This document shows, piece after piece, positions 36,716-45,514 of a DNA stretch of 64,000 nt. A model generated the notes under the pieces. That model saw only the letters and a list, made by a program, of their open reading frames with translations. It was not told the DNA's origin and did no database searches. Numbering within the stretch: the first letter of the stretch is position 1; each line of letters begins with the position of its first letter. The stretch comes from Saccharicrinis sp963667815 (GTDB lineage: Bacteria; Bacteroidota; Bacteroidia; Bacteroidales; Marinilabiliaceae). Where the stretch lies: NCBI GenBank assembly GCA_963667815.1, contig OY764021.1; one strand, 5' to 3'. The translations under genes were made by a program, and so were the position numbers.

Positions 36716-37306
36716 ATGAATAATAAAAAAGAAATATTAAAGTCCTTAGAATTTTATCCTTTAACATATGATAGGTGGGATGACTTTGAATTATTATTTG
36801 GGAAAAATGGGGCTTGTGGAGGGTGTTGGTGTATGTGGTGGAGATTGAAACGTTCTGATTTTGAAAAGCAAAAGGGAGATCGTAATAAGGAATTGATGAA
36901 AGAATTAATTCAGGCAGGTGAAATTCCAGGTATTATAGCATATCATAATAATCAACCTGTTGGATGGTGTTCTGTAGCTCCAAGAGAGCAATTTTCTGCA
37001 TTAGAACGCTCCCGAATATTAAAAAGAATTGATGACCAACCTGTTTGGTCTATTGTATGTTTTTTTATTGCAAAACCCTATAGGAAAATAGGATTATCAG
37101 CTGAATTATTAAATTTTGTTATCGGGTACTGTATAAAGCAAGGAGCCAAAATTATTGAAGGTTATCCTCATCTACCAAAAAAATCTGAAATGCCTGATGT
37201 ATTTGCATGGACAGGATTTGCCTCAGCATTTATAAAGGTTGGTTTTAAAGAAGTTGCTCGCCGATCTGAGTCAAGACCAATTATGAGGTATGTAACTAAC
37301 AATTAA
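36716..37306 (+). CDS. GNAT-family N-acetyltransferase
   Basis: The 196-residue protein contains an early cysteine/tryptophan cluster (GACGGCWCMWWRL), followed by PVGWCSVAPREQF and the acetyl-CoA-binding region FFIAKPYRKIGLSAELL (motif A) with the terminal VGFKEVARRSESRP. This matches a GNAT subgroup of unknown substrate, often annotated simply as GNAT acetyltransferase. The usual RxxGxG/A motif A is altered to RKIGLS. A bidirectional hairpin follows the stop. Confidence 0.75.
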   Translation: MNNKKEILKSLEFYPLTYDRWDDFELLFGKNGACGGCWCMWWRLKRSDFEKQKGDRNKELMKELIQAGEIPGIIAYHNNQPVGWCSVAPREQFSALERSRILKRIDDQPVWSIVCFFIAKPYRKIGLSAELLNFVIGYCIKQGAKIIEGYPHLPKKSEMPDVFAWTGFASAFIKVGFKEVARRSESRPIMRYVTNN

Positions 37307-37335
37307 ATTATAATTCTTTATGAGGCGAAGAAAAA

Positions 37336-37359
37336 ATGGTTACTAGTAAAAGTAACCAT
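37336..37359. terminator. Bidirectional terminator between convergent genes
   Basis: ATGGTTACT (37336-37344) and AGTAACCAT (37351-37359) form a 9-bp perfect stem with a 6-nt loop. A-runs on the left give a U-tract for the minus-strand transcript of the SGNH gene; the plus side is followed by TCTTGTTT. Confidence 0.7.
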
Positions 37360-37381
37360 TCTTGTTTAGAGTCAAATATTG

Positions 37382-38146
37382 CTATTTTTTATCAGGAACC
37401 AATTTTTCAGTAATCTCAATAATATCTTTTTGATATTTCTCTGAAATGGGAAGTGGCGATTTTATGCCAATTACAGATTCATTAAATATTGTTTTATAAA
37501 TAGAATAAGCCGCAATAACGGATCCAATTTCTAATGGGTGACTATGGTCTGATCGCCATAATGCTACATCAGGATGCATCTTGTGAAATGCTTTCCAGGC
37601 CAAGCCAGAAGGAGCAACTTTTGCATTAATTTCTTTACCTATTTTATTATAGCTGGCAGCAAGACTATCCTGCGCTGAATCAAATGAATCAAATACATCA
37701 TAGTAGAATTTTCCGGGTAGCATTTTGGTTCCGATGCTATCTGCATATTCACGGGCCCAAGTCATATACAAAATGGTTTGTCCACCATTTTTACGAATCA
37801 TTTTATCCAACTTACGTATTGCAGGGTATGTTTTTTCTTCTGCTGCAAAAAGGGGAGCAGTACTTTGTTCCTGAAGCACTACATAATTGAATTTATACTT
37901 ATTTATAGTTTCTAAAATAAATTCAGTGTTGGCGTAAGTGTCTAATAAACTTCCCCCTCTTGTAATTTGAGTTACTACAATTTTTTTTCCTTTTTGGAGT
38001 CCCATATCTGAAACTATACTTGGAACTCCATTGTAATAGGTGTAACTATTTCCAAGAAATAATATATTAATTGTTTCGTCTGTTTGACCAATTACTGTTG
38101 TTGTATAAACAACCAGCATAATCAAAATTCCTATCAACTTGTTCAT
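37382..38146 (-). CDS. SGNH/GDSL hydrolase (DUF4886-like), secreted
   Basis: A signal peptide (1-20, near IGQ) precedes an SGNH fold. Block I is INILFLGNSYTYYNG with the nucleophile Ser. The middle block is TRGGSLLDTY with the oxyanion glycine, followed by VVLQEQSTAPLF. The catalytic Asp/His is in RSDHSHPLEIGS. These enzymes remove acetyl or other esters from polysaccharides; the substrate is not known. It lies downstream of susD on the same strand but after a hairpin, so it may be a separate transcription unit. Confidence 0.78.
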   Translation of the reverse strand: MNKLIGILIMLVVYTTTVIGQTDETINILFLGNSYTYYNGVPSIVSDMGLQKGKKIVVTQITRGGSLLDTYANTEFILETINKYKFNYVVLQEQSTAPLFAAEEKTYPAIRKLDKMIRKNGGQTILYMTWAREYADSIGTKMLPGKFYYDVFDSFDSAQDSLAASYNKIGKEINAKVAPSGLAWKAFHKMHPDVALWRSDHSHPLEIGSVIAAYSIYKTIFNESVIGIKSPLPISEKYQKDIIEITEKLVPDKK

Positions 38147-38281
38147 CTGTTTAAATTTATTTTTTGTTGTAAGATGGAATACGCTAAAAATGAAAATACT
38201 TATATGTGAGCATTTATGCTCTTAGCACATTTCATCATATATAATAATTAAGTTTTATCGTTTCATTATGAGTTTTAGAAG

Positions 38282-38318
38282 TTAGAAGAACGAAGTGTTT
38301 TTTACTTCCTTCTTCTAA
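38282..38318 (-). terminator. Hairpin after susD
   Basis: TTAGAAGAA and GAAGT (38282-38296) pair with ACTTC and TTCTTCTAA (38304-38318), giving an imperfect stem of about 14 bp right after the susD stop. The U-tract on the minus strand is poor, so it may be a transcript-stabilising or weak terminator hairpin. Confidence 0.5.
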
Positions 38319-38332
38319 TCTTTTACAAGATA

Positions 38333-39976
38333 TTAATAACCGTCGTTTTGTTGCATAACTGCACCAGTATTTGCATCAATTACTTTCTGAGGAATTGGAA
38401 AGTACTTTGGAGCCTGAGCAATAGTTGGTCCTGCAAAGTCGTTATATTTTTGTACGCGTTCAACTAATTTATTGGTTCTGATTAGGGTATGCCGTCTGTC
38501 TTCTTCGGTAACCAACTCTCGTGATCGTTCATCCAAAATAAAATCAATGTCGATATCAGATCCTGAAATAGGAGTTGCATTAGAGCGCTCTCGTACTTTA
38601 TTGATCCAAATAGCTGCTTCGTCAATCTTATTTTCTTTATATAGAGCTTCTGCCAAAATCAAATAGGTTTCAGCCAAACGGATGTACATCTGACAATTAA
38701 ATTGATCAGAACTGGATGCATTTGAAGAGTTTGGATGAACATACTCCCATTTTCTGGTTGAAGGCCATTGGAAGTGATCTAAGTCATATTTACCATCGGT
38801 AATGTTATGATCGGTATTGGTTTCCAGAACAACTTCCATTTCACCCTGATCGTTAGGCATTACTAAATTCCATTTTATGGCGTAATCAGATACGCGGTCA
38901 TCCTGAGCTTCATATAAATCAAATGTTGGTGCAGTAATAGAAGAGCGTCCGGCACCTTTGCCACCATTGTTTATATAAAAAACTTTAAGGTCTAACTTTT
39001 TAATTGTATTGTCTTTACTATAATAAGTTTGCCACATGTTTTTCATATAGTTATTGTCTTCATTTCCATACGAAACTGCTTCTGGCTCGGTATTGAGTAA
39101 AGCCCATAAAACCTCGTTGTTTCCTTGTGAAGGTAAAGGATTTGTAAATAAGTCCATAAAAGGTACACCCGATTTATTAGCATTGCTTCCAAAACGTTCT
39201 GTCATTAAACGGTATTCAGAATCTTCGCATAATTCCCGGGCAGTATTTTCTGCCTCAGAATATCTTCCCATTGCCAAATATAACTCAGCTAAATAATGCA
39301 TGGCTACGGCAGCATTTACGTTTCCTGGATTGTCATCACGTAATGGTAAGTTTTTTTTAGCAAATACTAAATCTTTTTCCATTTGTAATCGAATGTCAGC
39401 CACAGGAGTTCTGGTCCAGTTGTTTTGATAATTAGATCCATCAATTTCATCAAGACTCAAAGGAACATCTCCCCAGCAATAGGTTAAATGACGATAGGCC
39501 CAGGCCCTTATTAATCTGGCTTGTGCAATAATGTAGTTCTTTTTGTATAAATTTTCTTCATCATTGTTTCCCATCCAATTGATATCAGATTTCTGAGCTC
39601 TGTTTATGATCATATTGGTTGAATTGATAATACGATATAACCAATCAAACATATTTTCAAAAATAAACTGATCTGTATAAATATGAGTTGGCCAATTTAA
39701 AAATGTCATATCCGAATGGCCGTTGTTCATAAAGGCATTATCCACACCAGTATTCCAACAAGTACATCTGGTAAGCGGAATATTGTCAGCACGACTTCTT
39801 TCTTCACGTACCCATGAATAAACCGCATTCATGGAGTTTACAAATCCATCATAATCCTTAAACAGATTATTTGCATAAATATTATCTTCCGGCATTTCTT
39901 CCAGAAAACTGTCTTCATTACAGCTTATACATGCTACTATTAAAAAGACAGATAAGGTATATAATATATTTTTCAT
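38333..39976 (-). CDS. susD: SusD/RagB-family outer-membrane glycan-binding lipoprotein
   Basis: The 547-residue product begins with a lipoprotein signal (lipobox IVAC, Cys16) and has the SusD layout: an early DGFVNSMNAVYSWVREE segment, TPR-like helices (ARLIRAWAYRHLTYCWGDVPLSL, AVAMHYLAELYLAMGRYSEA), and a C-terminal MYIRLAETYLILAEALYK with KVRER and the final FPIPQKVIDAN. It captures oligosaccharides at the cell surface and hands them to SusC. Its partner susC lies immediately upstream but is disrupted by an IS, so this protein may be non-functional in uptake and lose expression from the upstream promoter. Confidence 0.92.
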   Translation of the reverse strand: MKNILYTLSVFLIVACISCNEDSFLEEMPEDNIYANNLFKDYDGFVNSMNAVYSWVREERSRADNIPLTRCTCWNTGVDNAFMNNGHSDMTFLNWPTHIYTDQFIFENMFDWLYRIINSTNMIINRAQKSDINWMGNNDEENLYKKNYIIAQARLIRAWAYRHLTYCWGDVPLSLDEIDGSNYQNNWTRTPVADIRLQMEKDLVFAKKNLPLRDDNPGNVNAAVAMHYLAELYLAMGRYSEAENTARELCEDSEYRLMTERFGSNANKSGVPFMDLFTNPLPSQGNNEVLWALLNTEPEAVSYGNEDNNYMKNMWQTYYSKDNTIKKLDLKVFYINNGGKGAGRSSITAPTFDLYEAQDDRVSDYAIKWNLVMPNDQGEMEVVLETNTDHNITDGKYDLDHFQWPSTRKWEYVHPNSSNASSSDQFNCQMYIRLAETYLILAEALYKENKIDEAAIWINKVRERSNATPISGSDIDIDFILDERSRELVTEEDRRHTLIRTNKLVERVQKYNDFAGPTIAQAPKYFPIPQKVIDANTGAVMQQNDGY

Positions 39977-40077
39977 TTTTTCATTTTTTATGGTTGCTTC
40001 ATTTCACTTGGAGTATTATTCCAATAGGGAGTAATTTGTTTATAGCGATTTTTGATAGTAACCAGATCGTTCAAAAG

Positions 40078-41475
40078 TTAAAGGTTTACTCTTACTCCAA
40101 TTAGTACACTTTTAACTTGTGGTGTTGCGTATTGATTATTCCAGCTTGAAAATTCAGGGTCTAAACCTTCCCACTTTGTCCATGTTGCCATATTTTTTAG
40201 GTTTAGATATAACTCTGCATTATTTATAGTTAGTTTGTTACATACCTTTTCAGGTAACGAATAACTAAAAGTTACATCCTGTAAACGAAGAAAACTGGCA
40301 TCCTGATAAAAATTCATTCCCATTGGGTTCACATCTCTATCCACATTTGCCGGATATTCATTCGTCGGGTTATCAACGGACCAGAAGTTTTTATTGAAGC
40401 TATTAAGACGATAAGAGTTTACATTTGTTTCATAAAGTCGGTTTGGCATTTTAACCCCATAAACACTATTCAGGAAGAAACTAAATTTAAAGTTTTTATA
40501 GGCAAAGCTATTGGTAATTCCTGCAACAAAATCTGGAGTTCTTGATCCGATGATTTTTTTATCATCAGGATTAATTTCACCATCGTTATTTACGTCTTTG
40601 TACTTAATATCTCCTGGTTGTGCATCAGGTTGAGCACTGGCGGCTATATCATCAGTTAATTGCCAAATTCCATCAAAAACATAATCGTAATTTACAGAAA
40701 TAGGTTGATTAATAAACCATTGATTTGCCACATCATCAATATATTTTCCCTCATCATCTGTTAATCCAACATTAACAATTGAAGTTTTATATGATGCAAT
40801 ATTAAAATCTGTAGACCATGTAAAATCATTCTTTGCAATATTTACCGAAGAAAACTGGAATTCAATACCGCGGTTCTTTGTTTGACCAATATTTGATCTG
40901 ATATTATCTACTCCATTAATTGAAGAAATTGTTTTATCTAGTAACAAATCGCTGGTTTTTGACCAATACAGATCTAATAATCCTCTTAATCTATTGCCAA
41001 ATAAAGTAAAGTCCAATCCTGTATTAAATGATTCTGTGCTTTCCCATCCTAAAGATGGGTTACCTAATTTGTTAGGATAAAACCCAAATGCAGAAGTAAG
41101 ATCAGCTGTAAGATAATTTTTAGAAGCAAGGCTTGGAAGGGTAGAATAGGCCGAAATGGCCTCATTTCCATTTTTACCATAAGACAACCTTAATTTTAAT
41201 ATATCTACATTTTTAAGTGATGAAGATTGCTTAAAAAATGACTCATTCATAATGTTCCACCCTAAAGCAACAGATGGAAATACACCAAATTTCTTATCAC
41301 TTCCAAAGGCTGAATAACCATCTCTTCTGATTGTTCCGGTAAATAGGTAACGCGAATCATAGCTATAGTTTGCACGGAACATCTGCGAGATATGGTTAGT
41401 TTGAGTTAACCCTGCATATGCTTCAATAGATGAGGCTTTATTAGGCTGATAATAAGTTGGACCTGCTATCTTTAG
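40078..41475 (-). pseudogene. susC: SusC/RagA TonB-dependent transporter, C-terminal fragment
   Basis: This is the C-terminal ~465 residues of a TonB-dependent outer-membrane beta barrel. The frame is open up to the IS boundary: before the first Met at 41382 it reads AGPTYYQPNKASSIEAYAG and on into YSYDSRYLFTGTIRRDG, typical SusC barrel. Later marks are PGDIKYKDVNNDGEINPDD, GITNSFAYKNFKFSFFLN and the C-terminal VRVNL ending in aromatic/hydrophobic pattern. The N-terminal ~522 residues lie at 42700-44265 beyond the IS. No stop codons have accumulated, so the break is recent. Confidence 0.9.
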
Positions 41476-41493
41476 CCGGACAAATTATTAAGC
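41476..41493. repeat. Left terminal inverted repeat of the IS3 element
   Basis: CCGGACAAATTATTAAGC, perfect inverse of 42682-42699. Confidence 0.9.
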
Positions 41494-41515
41494 TAAAATT
41501 TTTAATTTAGCAGAT

Positions 41516-41830
41516 ATGAGTAGATCAAGAGTAACGTACGACAAAGAGTTTAAGATTATGGCTGTTAATCTTTGTTATACTGGCAAATCAGCAAGGCAGG
41601 TTGCAATGGAATTAGGGATCCGATCCGAACTGGTGAGTAGATGGAAGCGAGAGTACGAAGCCAACAAAGAAGGCAGCTTCTCAGGCAATGGCAAACCTGT
41701 AATGACAGATGCAGAGAAAGAGATTGCCCGTTTGAAGAAGGAGCTTAAAGAAGCCCAGATAGAACGTGATATTCTAAAAAAGGCAGTAAGCATCTTTTCC
41801 AGGAGCGACAGCAAAAATACAAATTCGTAA
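41516..41830 (+). CDS. IS3-family transposase OrfA
   Basis: The 104-residue HTH_Tnp_1/OrfA protein starts with MSRSRVTYDKEFKIMAVNL. Its helix-turn-helix covers GKSARQVAMELGIRSELVSR, and a C-terminal leucine-zipper-like coil follows (EIARLKKELKEAQIERDILK). It binds the IS ends. The coil continues into OrfB through a -1 frameshift at 41776-41782. Confidence 0.92.
   Translation: MSRSRVTYDKEFKIMAVNLCYTGKSARQVAMELGIRSELVSRWKREYEANKEGSFSGNGKPVMTDAEKEIARLKKELKEAQIERDILKKAVSIFSRSDSKNTNS
41776..41782 (+). promoter_or_regulatory. Programmed -1 frameshift site (A AAA AAG)
   Basis: The heptamer AAAAAAG sits in the orfA frame as A-AAA-AAG, the canonical slippery site of IS3 elements. After slipping, the reading frame runs open into orfB (GSKHLFQERQQKYKFVKRH and on to the orfB Met), giving an OrfAB fusion transposase of about 390 residues. 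Confidence 0.85.
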
Positions 41831-41862
41831 AAAGGCATCAGAAAGAATTTGCTGTTGAGAAG

Positions 41863-42687
41863 ATGTGTAAGTTGTTGGGGATTGCAAGGAGTAGCTATTA
41901 CGAATGGTTGAATAGAAAACCTTCCAAACGAAGCATTGAAGCTTGCCGAGTAGAATCTGAAGTAATTCGGATTTATGATGCCAGTAAGAAAAGATATGGC
42001 AGTCCTAAAATTACTGTAGAACTAAATAAAATTGGCATCAAAGCTTCTCGCCCCAGAGTAGCCAGAATTATGGCAAAGAATAACCTAAAAAGTATCATTA
42101 AGAAGCGTTACAGAGTGACTACAACAGATTCGAAGCATAATAAGCATGTTTCAGATAATGTACTAAATAGACAATTTGTTCACAATAGACCATCTCAGGC
42201 TTGGATTTCAGACATTACCTATGTTAGGACAAAACAAGGGTGGCTCTATTTGACGATTGTCATGGATCTTTTTGATCGCAAGATAATTGGTTGGTCTTTA
42301 TCTGATAATATGACAACAGAGGCAACAGTTATTGCAGCATGGAGGATGGCGATCATCAATAGACCCGTAGGGCACGAAATGATTTTCCATTCAGATCGAG
42401 GGATTCAGTACGCTTCAGAATCTTTTCGGAAAGAATTAAACCACTGTAAAGTTATCCAAAGTATGAGTCGAAAAGGCAATTGTTGGGACAATGCTGTTGC
42501 CGAAAACTTTTTTAAAATATTAAAATCAGAGATGGTAAATCACAATAATTATCAAAGTTATTTTCAAGCCCGAACCGATATCTTCGAATTCATTGAAATA
42601 TGGTATAACAGGCAACGACAACATTCACATTTAGGATATTTATCTCCTAATGAATTTGGAAAATCAACAATCAAACAAGTGGCTTAA
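41863..42687 (+). CDS. IS3-family transposase OrfB (DDE domain)
   Basis: The product has an HTH_21-type N-terminal region (MCKLLGIARSSYYEWLN), then the rve integrase core with the catalytic triad: Asp in WISDITYV, Asp in FHSDRGIQYAS and Glu in DNAVAENFFKILKSE. It ends with YNRQRQHSHLGYLSPNEF. All catalytic residues are intact, so the element is probably mobile. It is made as part of the OrfAB fusion. Confidence 0.92.
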   Translation: MCKLLGIARSSYYEWLNRKPSKRSIEACRVESEVIRIYDASKKRYGSPKITVELNKIGIKASRPRVARIMAKNNLKSIIKKRYRVTTTDSKHNKHVSDNVLNRQFVHNRPSQAWISDITYVRTKQGWLYLTIVMDLFDRKIIGWSLSDNMTTEATVIAAWRMAIINRPVGHEMIFHSDRGIQYASESFRKELNHCKVIQSMSRKGNCWDNAVAENFFKILKSEMVNHNNYQSYFQARTDIFEFIEIWYNRQRQHSHLGYLSPNEFGKSTIKQVA

Positions 42688-42699
42688 TAATTTGTCCGG
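42682..42699. repeat. Right terminal inverted repeat of the IS3 element
   Basis: GCTTAATAATTTGTCCGG, perfect inverse of the left repeat; the orfB stop codon (42685-42687) lies inside it. Confidence 0.9.
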
Positions 42700-44265
42700 A
42701 ATAAAGTTGCAAATCCAAGTCATTACATCGTTAGGAAAGTTTGTGGCATAAATGTTATTGTATTTATATTGTTCCTGTTGCGCACTGTAAAGTCCTGTTA
42801 AAAAGATATTGTGTTTACCAATAGACTTGTTATAGCTTATGATGTTTTCAATAATCCAGTTTTCTTCATGGTTATTGTCTGTATGTAAAACACCATTAGA
42901 TAAATAACCCGTATAAGTATCTCTACCATCATATCGTTGCGATAATTGATTACGAAACTCATATCCAGTATTAATTTTATAGGATAAACCTTTTAGAAAT
43001 GGAAAGTCAAACTGAACGTAGTTGTTTGTGTTAACTCTTCGTGTAATTTCTTCGCTTTTTGCATTTAATGGATTTAGCGGGTTTTCAGCAAAGAACGCAT
43101 CTTCCCAGGCTAACAAAGCAATAGAACCATCTTCGTTGTAAGGTACACCTAATGGATTCATAGCAAAAGCCCAGAAAAAACTTGCCTTATAACCACTACG
43201 ATCATAGCGTCCTAATAATGTATTAGTTCCAAATTTTATCCATCCATTTAATAAGTGCTCCATATTTAAACGAATAGTTAGTCTTTTAAAGAGATCGTTT
43301 TTAGCTACACCTTTTGCATCATTATACACGGTTGAAACAAAATATTTTGTTTTGTCATTTCCACCTCTTATTGATAAGTTGTGTTGTTGCTTTTGTCCGG
43401 TTTGAGTGGCAACATCCATCCAGTCTGTAGATCGTCCTAATGCAATACTTTCTTCCTCCGTTGTCGTAAAGGTTTCACCATATTCAGTTTTTCGCATAGC
43501 AAAAGTTTCACCATCCATCATATCAGGAATATGTCCTAGTTTATCAAAACTAATATAACCGTCGTACGAAACTTGCATTGTACCTTTCTGTCCCATTTTA
43601 GTGGAGATCAAAATTACGCCATTGGCCCCTCTGGCTCCATATATCGCAGTTGAAGAGGCATCTTTTAAAACCTCAATAGAATTAATATCATTAGGATTTA
43701 ACTCAGATAATCTACCGGAATAAGGAATCCCATCCATGATGATAAGAGGACTATTGGAGGCTGTAATTGAGTTTTGTCCACGAATCATCATATTGGCCGA
43801 AGCACCTTCAGCATTCGAAGCGTCAACAGAAACCCTGAATCCGGCCATACTTCCTTGCAGGGACTGCAAAATATTAACCTGAGGCCGGTCTTCAATTTTA
43901 TCAGTGCTAAATGAAACTACAGACCCTGTAACGTCACTCTTTTTTTGAACACCGTACCCTACAACCACTACTTCGTCAATTTCCTGCTGGTTTTCTTCCA
44001 TTTTTACATTAATAGTGGTATTGGAGCCAACAGCAACAGATATTGGCTTATAACCAATAAAACTGAATAATAAGGAGTCTCCGGGAGATGCTTTCATGGC
44101 ATACTCTCCATTGAAATCCGTGATTGTTCCGGTAATTGTACCTTTAATTACAATACTGACACCGGGTAAAATATCACCGGTTTTCTGGTCAGTTACTTTT
44201 CCTTTAACCTGTGCATAACTGATTGCGGTAGTTAAAAGAAAAAACATTAGAATTTTGTACTTCAT
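42700..44265 (-). pseudogene. susC: SusC/RagA TonB-dependent transporter, N-terminal fragment
   Basis: This is the N-terminal ~522 residues of SusC. Signal peptide MKYKILMFFLLTTAISYAQ; CarboxypepD_reg-like domain (VKGKVTDQKTGDILPGVSI); the SusC box EVVVVGYGVQKK; TonB plug (SLQGSMAGFRV, MIRGQNSITAS, IEVLKDASSTAIYGARGAN); then barrel strands up to FPNDVMTWICN, where the IS begins. I choose the start at 44265 because the signal peptide begins there; an upstream Met at 44316 adds an unlikely leader. Joined to 40078-41475 it would make a normal SusC of about 985 residues. Confidence 0.92.
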
Positions 44266-44385
44266 AATATTAAAAATTGGTAAATAGATTTTTATTTTAA
44301 GGCATAACTTTTCCATTCAGTAGATCCTTTGATCTGCTGTTATTTGAAATAAGTATTGAGTATATTGTTATAGCTCGGTTATAGC

Positions 44386-45510
44386 TTATATGATTATTTG
44401 CTCTTTCATTTTTATATTTCCCCTGGCAATTACATCAGTCAAATTCAGTTCTGAATCAAAGAAACACAAGTCAGCATCTGCTCCCGGTTTTATAACTCCT
44501 TTATGGTTGAGTGATAAGTTTTTTGCTGGTGTACTGGTAATTAATTTGAACGCATCTTCAATTTTAATTCCACCTGTTTGAATGAGCTTTTTAACTTGTT
44601 CAAGATTTAAATCAATAGGAGCCGGAAAAAAACCAATAATGTTTCCCTTGTGATCTTTTTTTGCCATACCGGCATTTCCATCGCTGCTAAAAGTTATTCG
44701 ATCCATTGGTACTCCATTTTCTAAGGCATATAAAACCATTTTGTATGGTTCATCATATATTGTTCCCCCGGTTGATATATCTATAATACCACCCATTTTT
44801 GCAAAATGAATGGCCTGATCGAATAATGGTTTTGTGCGTCCTACGTGGGTAGGTGAGATGTACCTGATAGGATAATGATGTTTTTCAACCAGTTCAAACA
44901 ATATATCCATCTTTGTATCCAGTGCCCCCAGATGTACATGTAAAATACCACCTTTGCCTCCAATAGATCCACCTACATATACATCTTTTAAAAAGCGCAG
45001 AAGATCTGTTTCAGAGGGGAAGGAGGAACGTACATCGCTAATAGCAATTTTGCATCCGATAACAGTATCGATAAAAATCATATCTTCCATCACATTATCA
45101 AGAATTGTCATGGGAGGCATGCCAAAATAACTGGTTAACATATAAGCAGATATTCCTTCCTGATACAGGGCTTTTGTTTTGGCATATAATCCCTTTAAAC
45201 TTTTTACAACACCATCTGTTCCCAGCATCCCCATTACCGTTGTAGTTCCGCAACGAATTAATTCATCAACTGAAATTTCGGGTGTCATAGAATAAAAGCC
45301 TTGCTTTCCACCTGCACCTGTAATATGAATATGCTGATCAATTAATCCGGGAGTGACAATCTTATCTGTTGCATCAATAATTTCCACACCATCCATATTA
45401 ATTTCTATATGATCCTGAATGGCCAGGATTTTCTCGGATCCAATTAAAATATCCTTTTTCCCCAGGTTTATAGGAGCATATATATTGGCATTCTTTATAA
45501 TCTTCATCAT
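44386..45510 (-). CDS. iadA: Isoaspartyl dipeptidase (beta-aspartyl peptidase)
   Basis: The ~374-residue amidohydrolase starts at MMKIIKNANIYAP. Metal ligands of the IadA type are visible: HIH in LIDQHIHITGAGG, the carboxylated Lys in GCKIAISDVRSS, His in ILHVHLGALD, His in YISPTHVGRTK and Asp in ITFSSDGNAGM. IadA cleaves isoaspartyl dipeptides arising from damaged proteins. The longer upstream start (45534) would overlap the dcuC-type gene by 20 bp and adds a poor leader, so I favour 45510. It probably shares an operon with the carrier upstream, which would bring in or export C4-dicarboxylates. Confidence 0.88.
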   Translation of the reverse strand: MMKIIKNANIYAPINLGKKDILIGSEKILAIQDHIEINMDGVEIIDATDKIVTPGLIDQHIHITGAGGKQGFYSMTPEISVDELIRCGTTTVMGMLGTDGVVKSLKGLYAKTKALYQEGISAYMLTSYFGMPPMTILDNVMEDMIFIDTVIGCKIAISDVRSSFPSETDLLRFLKDVYVGGSIGGKGGILHVHLGALDTKMDILFELVEKHHYPIRYISPTHVGRTKPLFDQAIHFAKMGGIIDISTGGTIYDEPYKMVLYALENGVPMDRITFSSDGNAGMAKKDHKGNIIGFFPAPIDLNLEQVKKLIQTGGIKIEDAFKLITSTPAKNLSLNHKGVIKPGADADLCFFDSELNLTDVIARGNIKMKEQIII

Positions 45511-45514
45511 AATA

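Larger units (their letters stand above)
41476..42699 (+). mobile_element. IS3-family insertion sequence inside susC
   Basis: Perfect 18-bp terminal inverted repeats CCGGACAAATTATTAAGC bound the element (41476-41493 and the complement at 42682-42699). Outside them CTTTA (41470-41474) and TAAAG (42702-42706) extend the symmetry, so the true ends may be a few bases further out. It carries overlapping orfA and orfB with a slippery site, and orfB stops inside the right repeat. I cannot identify an unambiguous target-site duplication. The element looks intact and is oriented against susC. Confidence 0.9.

Noticed and set aside
41476..42699. IS3 element carrying passenger genes
   Set aside because: The space between the repeats is filled by orfA and orfB alone.
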